Positions 10,501 to 19,290 of a stretch of 35,558 nt of DNA are shown one piece after another. The translations under genes were made by a program, and so were the position numbers. Source of the stretch: Hondaea fermentalgiana (taxonomy: Eukaryota; Sar; Bigyra; Thraustochytrida; Thraustochytriidae); assembly GCA_014084085.1 (NCBI GenBank), contig NPFB01000019.1, positions 315,977 to 351,534 of the forward strand, read 5' to 3'. Under the pieces are notes generated by a model, which worked only from the letters and a program-made list of their open reading frames with translations, ran no database searches and was not told the DNA's origin. Each line of letters starts with the position of its first letter. Positions within the stretch are counted from its first letter, which is position 1.

Positions 10501-13144
10501 CTTGAATCGCGCTGGTCCTCGTTGCTGCTTCGGTCCTTCGCCCCACTTGGGATGCCAGCGCGAGACCCCAAAGCCGCGAGAGCCGACGGTTGCCAGTGGT
10601 GTGGGAGAGCTGCTGCGAATTTGATGGGGACGACGAGGTCGCAGGCGTCGATGTGGCCGCTGTCGTAGATGCAGTTCCATCAACGTACCAAGTCTCGTTG
10701 TACGGACTCGTCACGAAAGAAGCCCATGCCTCGGGTATCCTCAGAATAAATTCGTCCTCTTCGGTAACGCCCAGACAACTTTCCGGGACCGGGCAAGGTT
10801 CAAAATGCATAGGATCCCAATTCGCTCGCCAGTACCCATGAAGAGGGAGAATCGTGGTGCGATCGCCATATCCACAGAACGCGCCCACAGGACAAGCTGC
10901 GCAACGAGTCTTGGCAACGTCTGCCCAGTAAAACTCGGGCTTGCAAACGCATTTGTGATCCACGACTGTAAACTCGCTTCCGCACGGTACACAGTTGCGC
11001 GCTGGCGAATCCACGTCCACCACGTAACTATCTTGGCAAGCCTCGCACGCAGTTTGCTCTGCGTTAGGTTGATGTCCCAGAGGGCAATACTTGCACGTTG
11101 CGGAAGCTGTTTCGTCTTGATACATGCCCAGGTCACAAGAGCGACAGTAAGGCGATACGGTGAGCATTGACTCGTCTCGATGCTGACCCGCAGGGCACGG
11201 TTCGCAAGCTTGCGAGTCGGCAGTTTTCCCATACCCAGCGCTGCAGACACAGGTATATCCCGATACAGGATGCGACTCCGAGTTGGCGGTGTCCAAGCAG
11301 ATGCGCGGGTGTACTTGGAGAGACAAGGGCGATCCCTTGATGTGCTCCCCGCTTCCGCTCATTGTTATTTCCACCATGTATGTTCCTTTTTGTCGAATGT
11401 CCAGGTCGCCGACAAAGGTGTTGTCGATTGGATTCCGGGAAATGTAGATCGTCCCGCTGTCGGAAGCCTCCGCGCTGATGCCCCACCAGGTCACATTAAA
11501 GTTCCCCGTGTCCGAGTCTGCAAATTGATTCGTGTCGATGCCGAAGCGATCGCGCGGAAGAATCGTCAGCTCCGTATTTGGCAAGTAAACTTCGTTGATG
11601 ACCTCTTCGTCATCGTCGTCTTTTTCATCCACAGTCGTGGCGAGACGGCGCTGCCGCTTAAGGCGACGACGTCGATCCTCTCCGGTTTCCGATACGGAGA
11701 GTACTGTCGTGGTATCTGTCAAGACCTGAGTGACCTCCCATTCAAACACTGTCTCCTGGGCTTCGACGTCGCCGGGTAAAACTTCGAGTTTGACGGCTGA
11801 GGTTACACTAAAGAGAGCTTGATTGGCAGATTGCTTGATACGGATTGTCGCCGTGTAAGATCCTGGCGCGATGCTCGTGCCATCGACCGTGACCGCAACC
11901 TCGGCTTTGTTTACCCCGTTTGTGCTGATGACCTCACCCCCTGAGGTGCACTTGAATCCCTGTTCGAGGCTTCCCGACGTTGGGCTCACTGCGAGCCAGC
12001 CGGTCGTCTCTTCGGAGTTGTAGACGACTTCCGCGACCCAGTCAATTTTTTTCACCTGCATATTGTACAACGCCAACGTGCGGCGCTCAATGGAACCGAT
12101 GCTGATGCTCCATGTATTTTCAGAGGGAAGCAAAGACAAACTCGGTTCGCTGATTTCGACCGTAACATCTGCCTCAAGAGGTACACTGGCAATGCCCGGT
12201 GTCGAGATCACTTGCGAGGACTCAAATGAGATGGACGTGGACGCCACGGTGACCCCGCTGGTATCAAAATCATCTGCCTCCTCGAGGTCCTCGCTTGGGA
12301 TATCGGACGACTTGACGAGTAGATAGACATCTAAACTGGCCTTGCCAGCGACGACAAGCGAGAGCTGTGCTTCGTCGGATACTTCTGAACCCTTGGTGTT
12401 ATCAAAAAGGGTAATCCACGATGGTAAGATGAAGTCGTGCAAGAGCAAAGGCAAAGTCCCCGAGTTTGCGATGGTCACCTTGGTGACAGAGGAGGCCGGC
12501 TTGATGATTTGCAAATCGATTGTTGGCGTGGTGACAGATGGAGTTCCGCAGGTATCCTGTGAGTCTCGTACATTTTGCTCACTGTATTGTTCTTCCTCTT
12601 GGTTTTCCACAGCGACGCTCTGCGCCAGCGTACCGTCAGCATTAAATTTGGTGAGGACGTCGGCTCGGTACGTGCAGAGAGCGCTCGATCGAACGGATCG
12701 TTTCCCGCTCTTGCAATAGGCATTTGGACCCCCACAAGCGGAGCAGGCCGTCCAACTGTTGCCAGATGTCTTGAAGAAGCCGCCTGGGCAAACTAAACAT
12801 GAAAGGCTGCCCGATTCCTTACAAGTTCCACTTTCGAGATGGGCGAGCCAGTCCTTGTTGTACTGTCCGGCGGAGCAGCTCGACAGACAAAGCGTCGGCA
12901 TGGGTGTCGGGGCTGGAGTCGTGGGCGCCGATGGGGCCGGCACGGGGGCCAGCGTTGCTGCAGCATGAGCTTGGTGCACTGCATTAGAAAGAGCAACAAG
13001 GAGAAGACTCAGCAGCAAGACCCATTGCGACGCCTTTATCGTCTTGTTTGGATCGATTCGGTCTGGAGTGCGTTTTTTAGCGGCTTGCGTGAGGGCCAGC
13101 TGGTTCCAGCTGCGCTCTCGGTTACGATGTATGGTGCATTCCAT
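7592..13144 (-). CDS. Giant GCC2/GCC3-type cysteine-rich receptor with Ig-like, filamin-like and TRP-like membrane regions
   Basis: 1850 residues in one open frame from ATG 13144. A hydrophobic signal sequence or anchor lies at about 41-62, then a Thr/Pro linker and a Cys cluster (85-160). Residues about 205-455 hold beta-sandwich modules; one has the WLAVSPTSGSL pattern seen in BACON/ASH-like domains. Residues about 520-612 resemble a filamin repeat, ending in GTYMVEITMSG and IKGSPLSLQV. Residues about 616-800 are CxxCPxG-type repeats like ephrin-receptor-like GCC2/GCC3 modules, with a further one at 912-942. Membrane helices begin at about 945 and continue at 1068-1190. After a cytosolic loop with a charged helical stretch, a second membrane block contains ECFFWEIVIMTRKALF and HVHYRPY, typical of TRP-like/Flc-type regions. 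A Ser-rich tail of about 350 residues ends acidic. Ligand and role are unknown; sensing or ion conduction is inference. Confidence 0.82.
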   Translation of the reverse strand: MECTIHRNRERSWNQLALTQAAKKRTPDRIDPNKTIKASQWVLLLSLLLVALSNAVHQAHAAATLAPVPAPSAPTTPAPTPMPTLCLSSCSAGQYNKDWLAHLESGTCKESGSLSCLVCPGGFFKTSGNSWTACSACGGPNAYCKSGKRSVRSSALCTYRADVLTKFNADGTLAQSVAVENQEEEQYSEQNVRDSQDTCGTPSVTTPTIDLQIIKPASSVTKVTIANSGTLPLLLHDFILPSWITLFDNTKGSEVSDEAQLSLVVAGKASLDVYLLVKSSDIPSEDLEEADDFDTSGVTVASTSISFESSQVISTPGIASVPLEADVTVEISEPSLSLLPSENTWSISIGSIERRTLALYNMQVKKIDWVAEVVYNSEETTGWLAVSPTSGSLEQGFKCTSGGEVISTNGVNKAEVAVTVDGTSIAPGSYTATIRIKQSANQALFSVTSAVKLEVLPGDVEAQETVFEWEVTQVLTDTTTVLSVSETGEDRRRRLKRQRRLATTVDEKDDDDEEVINEVYLPNTELTILPRDRFGIDTNQFADSDTGNFNVTWWGISAEASDSGTIYISRNPIDNTFVGDLDIRQKGTYMVEITMSGSGEHIKGSPLSLQVHPRICLDTANSESHPVSGYTCVCSAGYGKTADSQACEPCPAGQHRDESMLTVSPYCRSCDLGMYQDETASATCKYCPLGHQPNAEQTACEACQDSYVVDVDSPARNCVPCGSEFTVVDHKCVCKPEFYWADVAKTRCAACPVGAFCGYGDRTTILPLHGYWRANWDPMHFEPCPVPESCLGVTEEDEFILRIPEAWASFVTSPYNETWYVDGTASTTAATSTPATSSSPSNSQQLSHTTGNRRLSRLWGLALASQVGRRTEAATRTSAIQDSDTASQSEDGEDSTDDSDVLVLPAVQEMNGCAEGQAGPLCKECAPGYYPLGTGAGCVECDSLGSTVGFFLLSIFAGFGALGYLITRTIRARGAPRRREVMVLKIVLSHLQIIAMTKNFPLEWPPALNGLFQVFDIMSSAGSSALSTHCLVATSAQETNTSSAYPTPTTSANSTELAITEGYGISDWVFLAQSLGYALAPILLGLFFAVWWTYVVPMYYDTSSDALSAREKTIVSSIVLLIVLQPFLTGAGFEFFSCSDDIDGRSFLEAQFTIQCWVGVHRKWIALGSLMLAFYAIGIPFCAGIILYRVVRRSPSGASRYRRNPSVGVGLVGSANSSEGVGVGIAMDCGSNTASSSVDSRQSFCNEVSDNKEVKGAKGLKRSLTSHEPSKRRSVGSVSSLESGETHQTRGSLGSLDPNVHDLKKELAATRRQHEKERLQALNEQHLRYQREREEIDALEKWRPVYGFIYSGYRKECFFWEIVIMTRKALFATISVILRPVGVDIQTYAGLLVLVLAIVLHVHYRPYSMVSKLHFIETLSLGICLLTLMSGLLIYSPNTGTFFKQVNTMVIITSNILFFLYVAFSIRESLRDSARRFYETSRSVVLRRPTIQHVGSSMRSLRLKSDSRSKRLWMRSKRPESTSSQDEATKHGLVHVSTLGLGALEEGSQEDVLSTAGSLSSTPCSGPPTPSGRTPLTATLVSATASSPTWGIPQSKANTKDLHRMAKKRSSSSCNSLKDDFYGDGADEVSFDEDDVYADYLGEEREEEEEVPMEMTSEAEHFVGISYRLQREAERQHRQGNHAAAARTAMLAASTAIEALRQPETSSVGTRSRPVSLSSAGRPLSGRIEADGPYPRSVCGNSRPNSLTSATSSLVGSLKRRLPSFTQKNADGLHVDADGESFGPPIAAERGTSEKPPSKGVTRELELEVGSGNDDDGDDEEEEIGHDDDEGVEAQLPPKLVVVSAELAKP

Positions 13145-13919
13145 GGCCTGAGTAAGCTTCCTGGTGCAATCTTTTCTGGCTTTGCGACAGGATCTACGCT
13201 CTCTCGCATCAGCAATCTTCTTGAAGGAGGAAGTGCACTGACTGACACGATATCGAGCTAGCGAAGGCTTCTCGTCATACTATGCCTTTTGATGGTTAGG
13301 TTGGGTCGGGTGGCCTTGGTTGGCTGATTGGCTTGCCGACTGGATGTTTCGATGGTTCCCGCACCTTTCGAGCCGAAGGCAAAAGCATCGTCCGGGCCAC
13401 CGCATTTCCCCTTGCGTCCAGGCAGACATTCGAGAGGACAATAAATTCGGGTTGGGACATGCGACGCAAATCGACTAGCAGTCACTAGAGAAAACGCCCA
13501 AGAGTCATGGGCCACGCGCGAAGTGCGCGCGGGAGGCGGACAATGCAGGGCACGGGGCTGCGCTCAATCAGAGTTGCCTCAGCACCAGTGCACGGCCACG
13601 TCGCGAGGGGGGTGGAAAGGGAGCGGGGAAGGGAGGGAGGTGGAAAGGGGGGCTGATGTGACGAGGTGTTTCAGAAATCTCGCAGGAAAGTAATTTTTTT
13701 TTTACAGAATGCATTTGGCAGCACGAAGCGTAAAAGTGTGCGCCAGCCAGGTTTGTGAATGCAGCATACACTCACCGACGGAGCGGGCCATCTCTTTCCG
13801 CAAGAGGCATGAGAGTCGAGCCACAGCTCAAGATTCTTTCCAATGCATAATCGCGTTTTATCAAAGAGCAAGCTTCTTCAACTCTACGTCATGGGCACAG
13901 TAAACAGTACAGCTTCACG
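13145..13919. other. Intergenic region upstream of the giant receptor gene
   Basis: Between two minus-strand genes: holds the receptor promoter and the 3' UTR of the MSS51-domain gene. A T-rich run ending in acag (about 13691-13707) resembles a plus-strand splice acceptor, but no exon is recognisable beside it. A purine-rich G/A stretch lies near 13605-13652. Confidence 0.5.
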
Positions 13920-15403
13920 TTAGTCTAGCGACCACAGAGACTGTGCCTCCTGGGAGGCGGTAGATATCTGGTCACTCTTTGGCCGAGGTTCTTCGCCTTT
14001 GCTTGTGAAATCAGCTTTACCTGTGAATCTCGATTGCATGGCCACATCTTTAGGTCGACCCTGAGATTCTGACGAGCCCTCGTCGAAGGTGGACTGAGTC
14101 GATGTCTCGTTGTTGGAGACCACAGAGCTGGATGCAGAATTTGTTTCAATTTCAGAGAGATCTTTTGATCTGATCTCCAGGTCATGGATTGGGTCAAGCT
14201 TGGATGAAATTGTAGCGTCTGGCAGTTTTTTTGGAGCAATAGCAGCGAGATTCCATGCTGTTGTAATCTCCTGGGGCGCAAGACGAATCTGGTCGGGCGG
14301 ATAAGCTGCAAGATCGCTATGAAAACGCTGACAGAGCTGCGTGCACACGCGGATTCGTGTTGCGTCTGGCGGCTCTGCCAGTGCGCCATCATCATCATCT
14401 GAACTTCCACAGATAGCATAGAAAAAGGAGTTGCCGCACGACCATGAACTCGACGTGGGGTCGCGCGGGTCGGCACAGGCTGTCATGGCCATATCTTCGA
14501 TTCGTGCAATTACGCATGGTTAGTGATTGTTGTCGCGCAAGCAGTGACGATCCTATCAAGCTTTCAATCAAACGTACGAAAAGGGTTGGCAGAAGGAGTC
14601 AGAAGAAAGCGCGTTTTAAGGAGGCTGCGAGCAATCATGACTTCGCCTCGAAGATCGGAGAAATCATTTGCTTGCGTAAAGATGCAAGGTATTCCTTTGT
14701 CACGAATAAAGCAGAGATCTGGAAGCCAACTTTCGAGGAGGCCCCGAGCTCCAGATCCAAAACCAGGATTAAATCCAATGAGCACGGTCGCCTCCTTTGA
14801 AAAGGGCGGGCTTCGGATAAGCTCAGGTTTCTGGGTTCTCAAGAAGTCGCGTACACCTCCCTGCCAGCAGTTGGAGGGAGGCGGCTGCGCGTTGCGCTTT
14901 TTACCTTTTCCCCTCTTCCCAACCGCCGAGGGCGGATTTAGCTCTGGGCCGACGAACCAAAGCCTGCAAACCTTGCCATACTTTTGTTTGAAGAATCGCT
15001 CTACCTCGGTCCAGTATGATGTCTCGCGAAATAAGCGCACCTCGGCTTTGTATGTTGCGCCCATTACAACAATGTCTATCGCTGCGGCGTTTTCCCAGAG
15101 AGGTTGTACGTTTTCAAGGGCGTGAATGGCTGTGATAGGGTATGAGAGACCATCGACAAGCGCTAGGTCCTTGGTTGCCTCTTGAACGGCTTGCACGCTT
15201 CCGCATCTTGTGCGAAAGAATCCAGGCCATCCGTGCTTCAGGTCAATTTGTCTGCTGCTTTCGACCCCCTCGCGGTCGCAGTCTCTGTCTTGATTTGTTT
15301 TGGTGACGACAAGCTCATCGAGCGCAGGGAACTTTTTCTCTTTCGACCATCGGAGCGTGCCAACGCACGCGTCCGCGTCCAATTCAGCGTCTGAGGCAAG
15401 CAT
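13920..15403 (-). CDS. MSS51 C-terminal-domain protein, one intron
   Basis: Two exons, 15403-14578 and 14494-13920, joined across an 83-bp intron, give 466 residues. The first ATG in the frame is 15403; the frame itself is open upstream to a GTG at 15595. Residues about 88-155 (SYPITAIHALENV, IDIVVMGATYKAE, LWFVGPELN) and about 205-275 (VLIGFNPGFGSG, ESWLPDL, PCIFTQANDFSDL, NPF) match the order of conserved blocks in the MSS51 C-terminal domain, found in yeast MSS51 and zinc-finger MYND proteins. Exon 2 supplies the closing strand (SCGNSFFYAICG), which supports the splice. No MYND zinc finger is visible at the N-terminus. The tail of about 160 residues is Ser/Thr-rich and looks disordered. 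Yeast MSS51 activates COX1 translation, but most family members have no assigned role, so function is open. Confidence 0.72.
14495..14577 (-). other. Spliceosomal intron, 83 bp, in the MSS51-domain gene
   Basis: Donor GTACGT at 14577, branch-like CACTAAC about 25-30 bases before the acceptor, acceptor CGAAG ending at 14495. Removing it skips an in-frame TGA just after the donor and joins the two frames in phase (NPF, then H, then MAMTACADP). Phase 1 intron. Confidence 0.85.
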
Positions 15404-16212
15404 TGCCCCTTGCGGTGGCGAGGTGAGGCGCGGCGTGGCGTGGCGCCACTCGCGACTTTTGTCAGTTTTGGTCTGCACGGCGTGGGATAGCAGCTCTGGC
15501 GTCAGAAGTAGTACGACACTGACACTGGCCGGGCCCTCCCAACGGCCAAAATCGGGTCCATCTTGGCCTTTGGTTGGACATCGCCTTTGGGGCACACTGA
15601 CGGCTGCACGCGATGGTGGTCGGTGTCCTTAGCGCAGGCTGTCCATTGGTGGCGCGAGATTGACGTCACCAGGAGGACGACGTTCATTTGGCCCTTCAGC
15701 CCCAGGTCGTAACGATTTTTTTCAACATCACAGACGTTTCCGCCTGACAACCCTGAAGATGAACAAACGCTAGATGCAAGAACATGTCCCGCCATGAGAC
15801 TGGTTTCGATATACACAAAGGGAAGGCACTGTGTGGAGCCACAGACGTCCGACAATGGTCTATAGTTTTTCCGCAGGCCAGCGAGACGCAAGGGCTGAAC
15901 CAACGGGTGGATGTGGAAGCCCTGTATTCAGATACCAAATGACTATCTTTCTTTACGCGCGTTTGTCAAGGACTCGGCAAAGTACATCGCAAGGTACTTG
16001 TGGTCTCGACTACAAATGCCCGACGACCTTTTGATCTTTTTTTCTTTTTCTTTTTTACAATGTTGCAAGTCGAATGATACCATACACAGACGCTCGCGCC
16101 TCCATAAGTCTGATTGCCATATCATCCGGGAGGCGATGGTCGATTTGTATCTACTTTTCTGCGTCACACGATGGCGCCATACCACTTCCTGCTGCATGCA
16201 CCTATTGAATCG
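15404..16212. other. Intergenic region upstream of the MSS51-domain gene
   Basis: 809 bases between two minus-strand genes. Up to about 15595 the MSS51-domain frame stays open without an ATG, so this is probably its 5' UTR and promoter. The rest should include the 3' UTR of the DGF-repeat gene. An upstream exon of the MSS51-domain gene could hide here, but I see no convincing MYND coding sequence. Confidence 0.5.
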
Positions 16213-16857
16213 TCAGACTTTGATTTCTTCAATATCTGAATCGCCGAATCCGTCGTCGTCATCCGCATATTCTAGACTCGGACCGTGGCCCTTCGCCAAC
16301 AAGACATGATTGTATGTTGAGCCATTCTCTACAGAAATCCCAATTCCAGGAGAGCACAAGGGAGAACTTGGGATGCGACGATGAAAGCTCGGGGCTGTAG
16401 CATACCCGAAGCCATCATCGTCAGTGACGCCAGCATTTGGGAATGTGAATCCATCACCAGCGATGGAAACGGACGAAAACTCAGCGCAGAACCCATCGTC
16501 CAAATCTTCTTCTTCACCAGGACAAAACCCGTCGTCCAGGTCTTCCATCCCAAAGTCATGCGTGGCATCTTCCCGAGAATTACCTCCGTCGTGGTTTTCA
16601 ACCTCATCGTCGGAGCGCTCGCCAAATCCATCGCCTAGGTCGTCGTCTACGAATTCGCTCTGTTCCTGGCGGCGATGGTCCTGGTGCTGCTGGTCCTGGT
16701 GCTGCTGGAGCTGTTGCTGGTCAATCGTGACGTCGATTTCGCCAAATCCATCGTCGCAAGTAGAATGCGCGGCAAGACCACCAAACCCATCTCCGACGTC
16801 GTCCTCGATCTCGTCCCGGGCATTTCCCCTCTGCGCCGCGGCTGCGTCGCCCGCCAT
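16213..16857 (-). CDS. Acidic protein with repeated Asp-Gly-Phe motifs
   Basis: I do not recognise this family. ATG 16857 (gcgccATGg context) gives 214 residues; the frame continues upstream into Arg-rich sequence from the GC-rich promoter, which I take as untranslated. The protein is acidic and low in complexity, with a Gln/His-rich stretch at about 47-67 and no membrane segment or signal peptide. Eight DGF cores occur at residues 23, 36, 76, 109, 121, 135, 148 and 202, mostly as DDGFG, GDGFG or DDGFC. One copy, DDGFGEI (35-41), fits the acidic-phenylalanine consensus known for ligands of gamma-adaptin/GGA ear domains. That suggests, as inference, a disordered clathrin-adaptor accessory protein. 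It faces the IWR1 gene head to head. Confidence 0.68.
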   Translation of the reverse strand: MAGDAAAAQRGNARDEIEDDVGDGFGGLAAHSTCDDGFGEIDVTIDQQQLQQHQDQQHQDHRRQEQSEFVDDDLGDGFGERSDDEVENHDGGNSREDATHDFGMEDLDDGFCPGEEEDLDDGFCAEFSSVSIAGDGFTFPNAGVTDDDGFGYATAPSFHRRIPSSPLCSPGIGISVENGSTYNHVLLAKGHGPSLEYADDDDGFGDSDIEEIKV

Positions 16858-17040
16858 GGCGCGAGCTCCCGCGCGAGCCGCGCCTTCGGTAAAGGCAGGC
16901 GAGGCACGCGGCGAGGTCGGCGAGCTGCCCGGAGCAAAAGAGAAGGAAGACAACAAAGAGAGAGGGTGAGAGCGCCTCGCGGCCGCGCAGCCAAACCGCT
17001 TTCTCTTCGCGCGCGCCCGGCCGCACGGCTGTCGCTCGTG

Positions 17041-17065
17041 TCGCTCGCTCGCTCGCTCGCTCGCT
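17041..17065. repeat. TCGC tetranucleotide repeat
   Basis: About six tandem units in the divergent promoter. The same tetramer recurs in short runs elsewhere in the window (about 5924, 20205, 20284 and 33955). Confidence 0.85.
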
Positions 17066-17344
17066 GCTCTGCTCGCGCGTCTCGCCTTCGAGCTCCGAGG
17101 CGGCGCAGGGCGCGAGGGACGGAGGGCGAGAGGAATAAATCTCGAGGCGCGCAGGAGAGCGCGACGGCGCGATCTCCGGGCACGTCGCCGCCGCGCGAGG
17201 CGCGCGCGCGCGAGACGCGGCGGCGCCGGGCGGCGCAGGGGCGCGGGGCGGCGCAAGGCGGCGCGAGGCGAGGCGAGGCGGCGCAGGCCAGGGAGATACG
17301 CGCCGGCGCGGGCGCTGATTGAATTGACTGACTAGTAGGCCAGG

Positions 17345-17368
17345 GACGACGACGACGACGACGACGAC
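17345..17368. repeat. GAC trinucleotide repeat
   Basis: About eight tandem units in the divergent promoter, about 210 bases before the IWR1 start codon. Confidence 0.85.
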
Positions 17369-17578
17369 AACGTCGAGGAGACGGAGAACGACGGATCTCC
17401 CTCGCGTGCGCGCCACCTCGCGGTGGTCTGCGGCAGCTGGAGAGAAAAGGCTCGCGGGGTCAGCGAGAGTAACTTCTGCAGCGCTTAGCGGCGTTCAGCA
17501 GGAGCGACGAATCGGGTCTCCGAGCGAAAGGCCGCCTCGAGGCGGACGACGACGCGACAGCAAGGGAACGCCACTGCC

Positions 17579-19060
17579 ATGGCGTCCATGACGACGGCGT
17601 CATCGGCGCACGCGGCCGACGATGGAGGTTCAGGTGCAGCGCCAAAAGGAAGCGGTGGCATAGATGCTGCTCCCGTTGATGCCAAGGGGACATCTACGAC
17701 CGCGCATTTGACACCATCAGGGTCTCAACCTCGTGCTTCGACTGATTCTAGTTCTGGCGCTGGCGTGGGAGCGACCGCATCCTCCTCTTCGCCCTCCGTG
17801 TCTGAGGGACGCTTTGGACGAGTCGTGGTCCGCGTGAAACGCAAGAGACACGAAATTGACGAAGCACCTGCGCGTATCTTATTGCCACAAAAGAGGGTCC
17901 GAGCAGAGGACGAGTTGGCAAGTTCGCTGCAGGCTCTGGGCGTAAACAAGGATAGCGCCTCGGCCACGGGGGCACAGGCGGCCACGCACGATGGCAGCAA
18001 CGGGGGGATCAGCAGCAGCAGCAGCAGCAGCGCGATGAAGACTGATCGGGGCAGAAAGCGCGCCTTTATGTGCGAACTCGTTCCCGACGCAGATGTGCGT
18101 CATGCACACCAAGGCTACGGGAGTGGATCCGCAGCGCATCAAGCGAACAATTCGCGTCAGCACCAAGTGAAGCGGCTCAAGTACGTTGACTTGGAGCTGA
18201 GCGAAAAGGGGTTGCGACCCTGCGTAGGGCGCCAACGGCGACATGACGACGAGTTGGACTTTTACTTGTGGCACGCAGCCAGTTCGGGGGATCTCGGGCT
18301 CGTAAATACGGTGATCGAGCAGCCCTCGCGCGACATTAACTTTCAGCGCCCTGCCGATGGGCTCTCGGCGCTCATGATCGCCTGCATGTACGCCGATACC
18401 GAGAACGTCGCCAAGTATCTCGCACTCGGAGCGGACCCTTCGCTGGTGGACAGCCAAGGTCGCAACGCTGCGGCACACCTGGACGAGAGCGACCCAGCGA
18501 ACCGACTGCCCGACTTGAAGGAGGAGCTTTTTCGCATGTTGGGCGAGACCGAGTATGTGTACGACACCTACGTGGTGCGCCAAGAGGTCGAGTGGGACTG
18601 CCTCGACGAAAGCACAAATCAGGACGGGGATCGCGAAATGTCGAACTCTTCGACGCCGCGCACCGACGTCTGGCGTGACAGCGGTGTCCTCAATCCTTGG
18701 GGGGAGGCCGTCCCCGTCGCGGACCAGGCCCTCGACATGCTCGATCTGTTTGGTCCCAGCGGCGGCGACCAGGCCATTTTCGACAAGTTGCACGGCGACG
18801 GCGATGACGCAGGTCCCAACCTGACCTTCTCGCCCGCAGCCTCGGAGGCCGCCGAGTCCGAGCTCGACGACTCTGACAATGAGCTCTACCGGTTCAACGA
18901 CTACCCAGAGGACGAGGCCGAGGACGAGGGTCTCGTCGCCGACGCCGACGACGACGACGACGACAACGACGACGACGACAACACCTTTGCCGGCGCAGGC
19001 TCGGACGCGGACGCGGCCAGCTCGGGCTCGGACCTCGACGTCGACTCCGACTCGGGCTGA
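17579..19060 (+). CDS. IWR1/SLC7A6OS-like RNA polymerase II import factor with internal ankyrin repeats
   Basis: 493 residues from ATG 17579 (gccATGg). IWR1 binds assembled RNA polymerase II and directs its nuclear import. Three hallmark blocks appear in family order. VRVKRKR at 84-90 followed by an acidic turn and ARILL matches the SLC7A6OS N-terminus. YVYDTYV at 326-332 matches the central YVYD motif. DSDNELYRFNDYPEDE at 431-446 matches the SNxExxxxNDYPDE core, followed by a long Asp tail coded by GAC repeats. Between the first two blocks, residues about 224-315 read as ankyrin repeats: LWHAASSGDLGLVNTVIE, GLSALMIACMYADTENVAKYL and GADPSLVDSQGRNAAAHL. The first 75 residues and 120-160 are Ser/Ala/Gly-rich and look disordered. 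Ankyrin repeats are not part of yeast or human IWR1, so this arrangement is unusual. Confidence 0.82.
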   Translation: MASMTTASSAHAADDGGSGAAPKGSGGIDAAPVDAKGTSTTAHLTPSGSQPRASTDSSSGAGVGATASSSSPSVSEGRFGRVVVRVKRKRHEIDEAPARILLPQKRVRAEDELASSLQALGVNKDSASATGAQAATHDGSNGGISSSSSSSAMKTDRGRKRAFMCELVPDADVRHAHQGYGSGSAAHQANNSRQHQVKRLKYVDLELSEKGLRPCVGRQRRHDDELDFYLWHAASSGDLGLVNTVIEQPSRDINFQRPADGLSALMIACMYADTENVAKYLALGADPSLVDSQGRNAAAHLDESDPANRLPDLKEELFRMLGETEYVYDTYVVRQEVEWDCLDESTNQDGDREMSNSSTPRTDVWRDSGVLNPWGEAVPVADQALDMLDLFGPSGGDQAIFDKLHGDGDDAGPNLTFSPAASEAAESELDDSDNELYRFNDYPEDEAEDEGLVADADDDDDDNDDDDNTFAGAGSDADAASSGSDLDVDSDSG

Positions 19061-19191
19061 CCTCAGACCTCGGCGGCGGCAGCAGCAGCAGCAGCGGCGG
19101 CACCTTCTCCTCCTCCACCTCCTCCGGGCGCGTGCCGTGCGCACGCCCCCAACCCTAACTTGTAAGGCCACGCGCGCCGCGGCGTGCCTGT

Positions 19192-19207
19192 AGCAGCAGC
19201 TGCTGCT
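19192..19207. repeat. 16-bp perfect palindrome of GCA/TGC triplets
   Basis: agcagcag followed directly by ctgctgct. It is self-complementary and could fold back in DNA or RNA, about 130 bases past the IWR1 stop. Confidence 0.85.
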
Positions 19208-19290
19208 GCTTCTGCTGCTGCGCTCACTCACTGCCTGCCTGCCTGCACCGCGGCCGCCCCGCCTCCGCACGTGCCGCAGCGCGGTGCGCG

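Larger units (their letters stand above)
16858..17578. promoter_or_regulatory. Divergent CpG-rich promoter region (DGF-repeat gene / IWR1 gene)
   Basis: About 720 bases separate two outward-facing ATGs. The sequence is extremely GC- and CpG-rich, with a TCGC tetranucleotide run (17041-17065), gcgcggggcggcgc-like stretches near 17210-17290 and a GAC triplet run (17345-17368). Position and composition suggest a shared bidirectional promoter with both 5' UTRs; no specific transcription factor site is claimed. Confidence 0.55.

Noticed and set aside
13691..13707. T-run plus CAG as a plus-strand splice acceptor
   Set aside because: No donor or coding exon on the plus strand could be paired with it.
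16858..17256. N-terminal extension of the DGF-repeat protein
   Set aside because: Arg-rich sequence translated from the CpG promoter and a TCGC repeat (RASERASER); the ATG at 16857 has a good context and begins the acidic protein.
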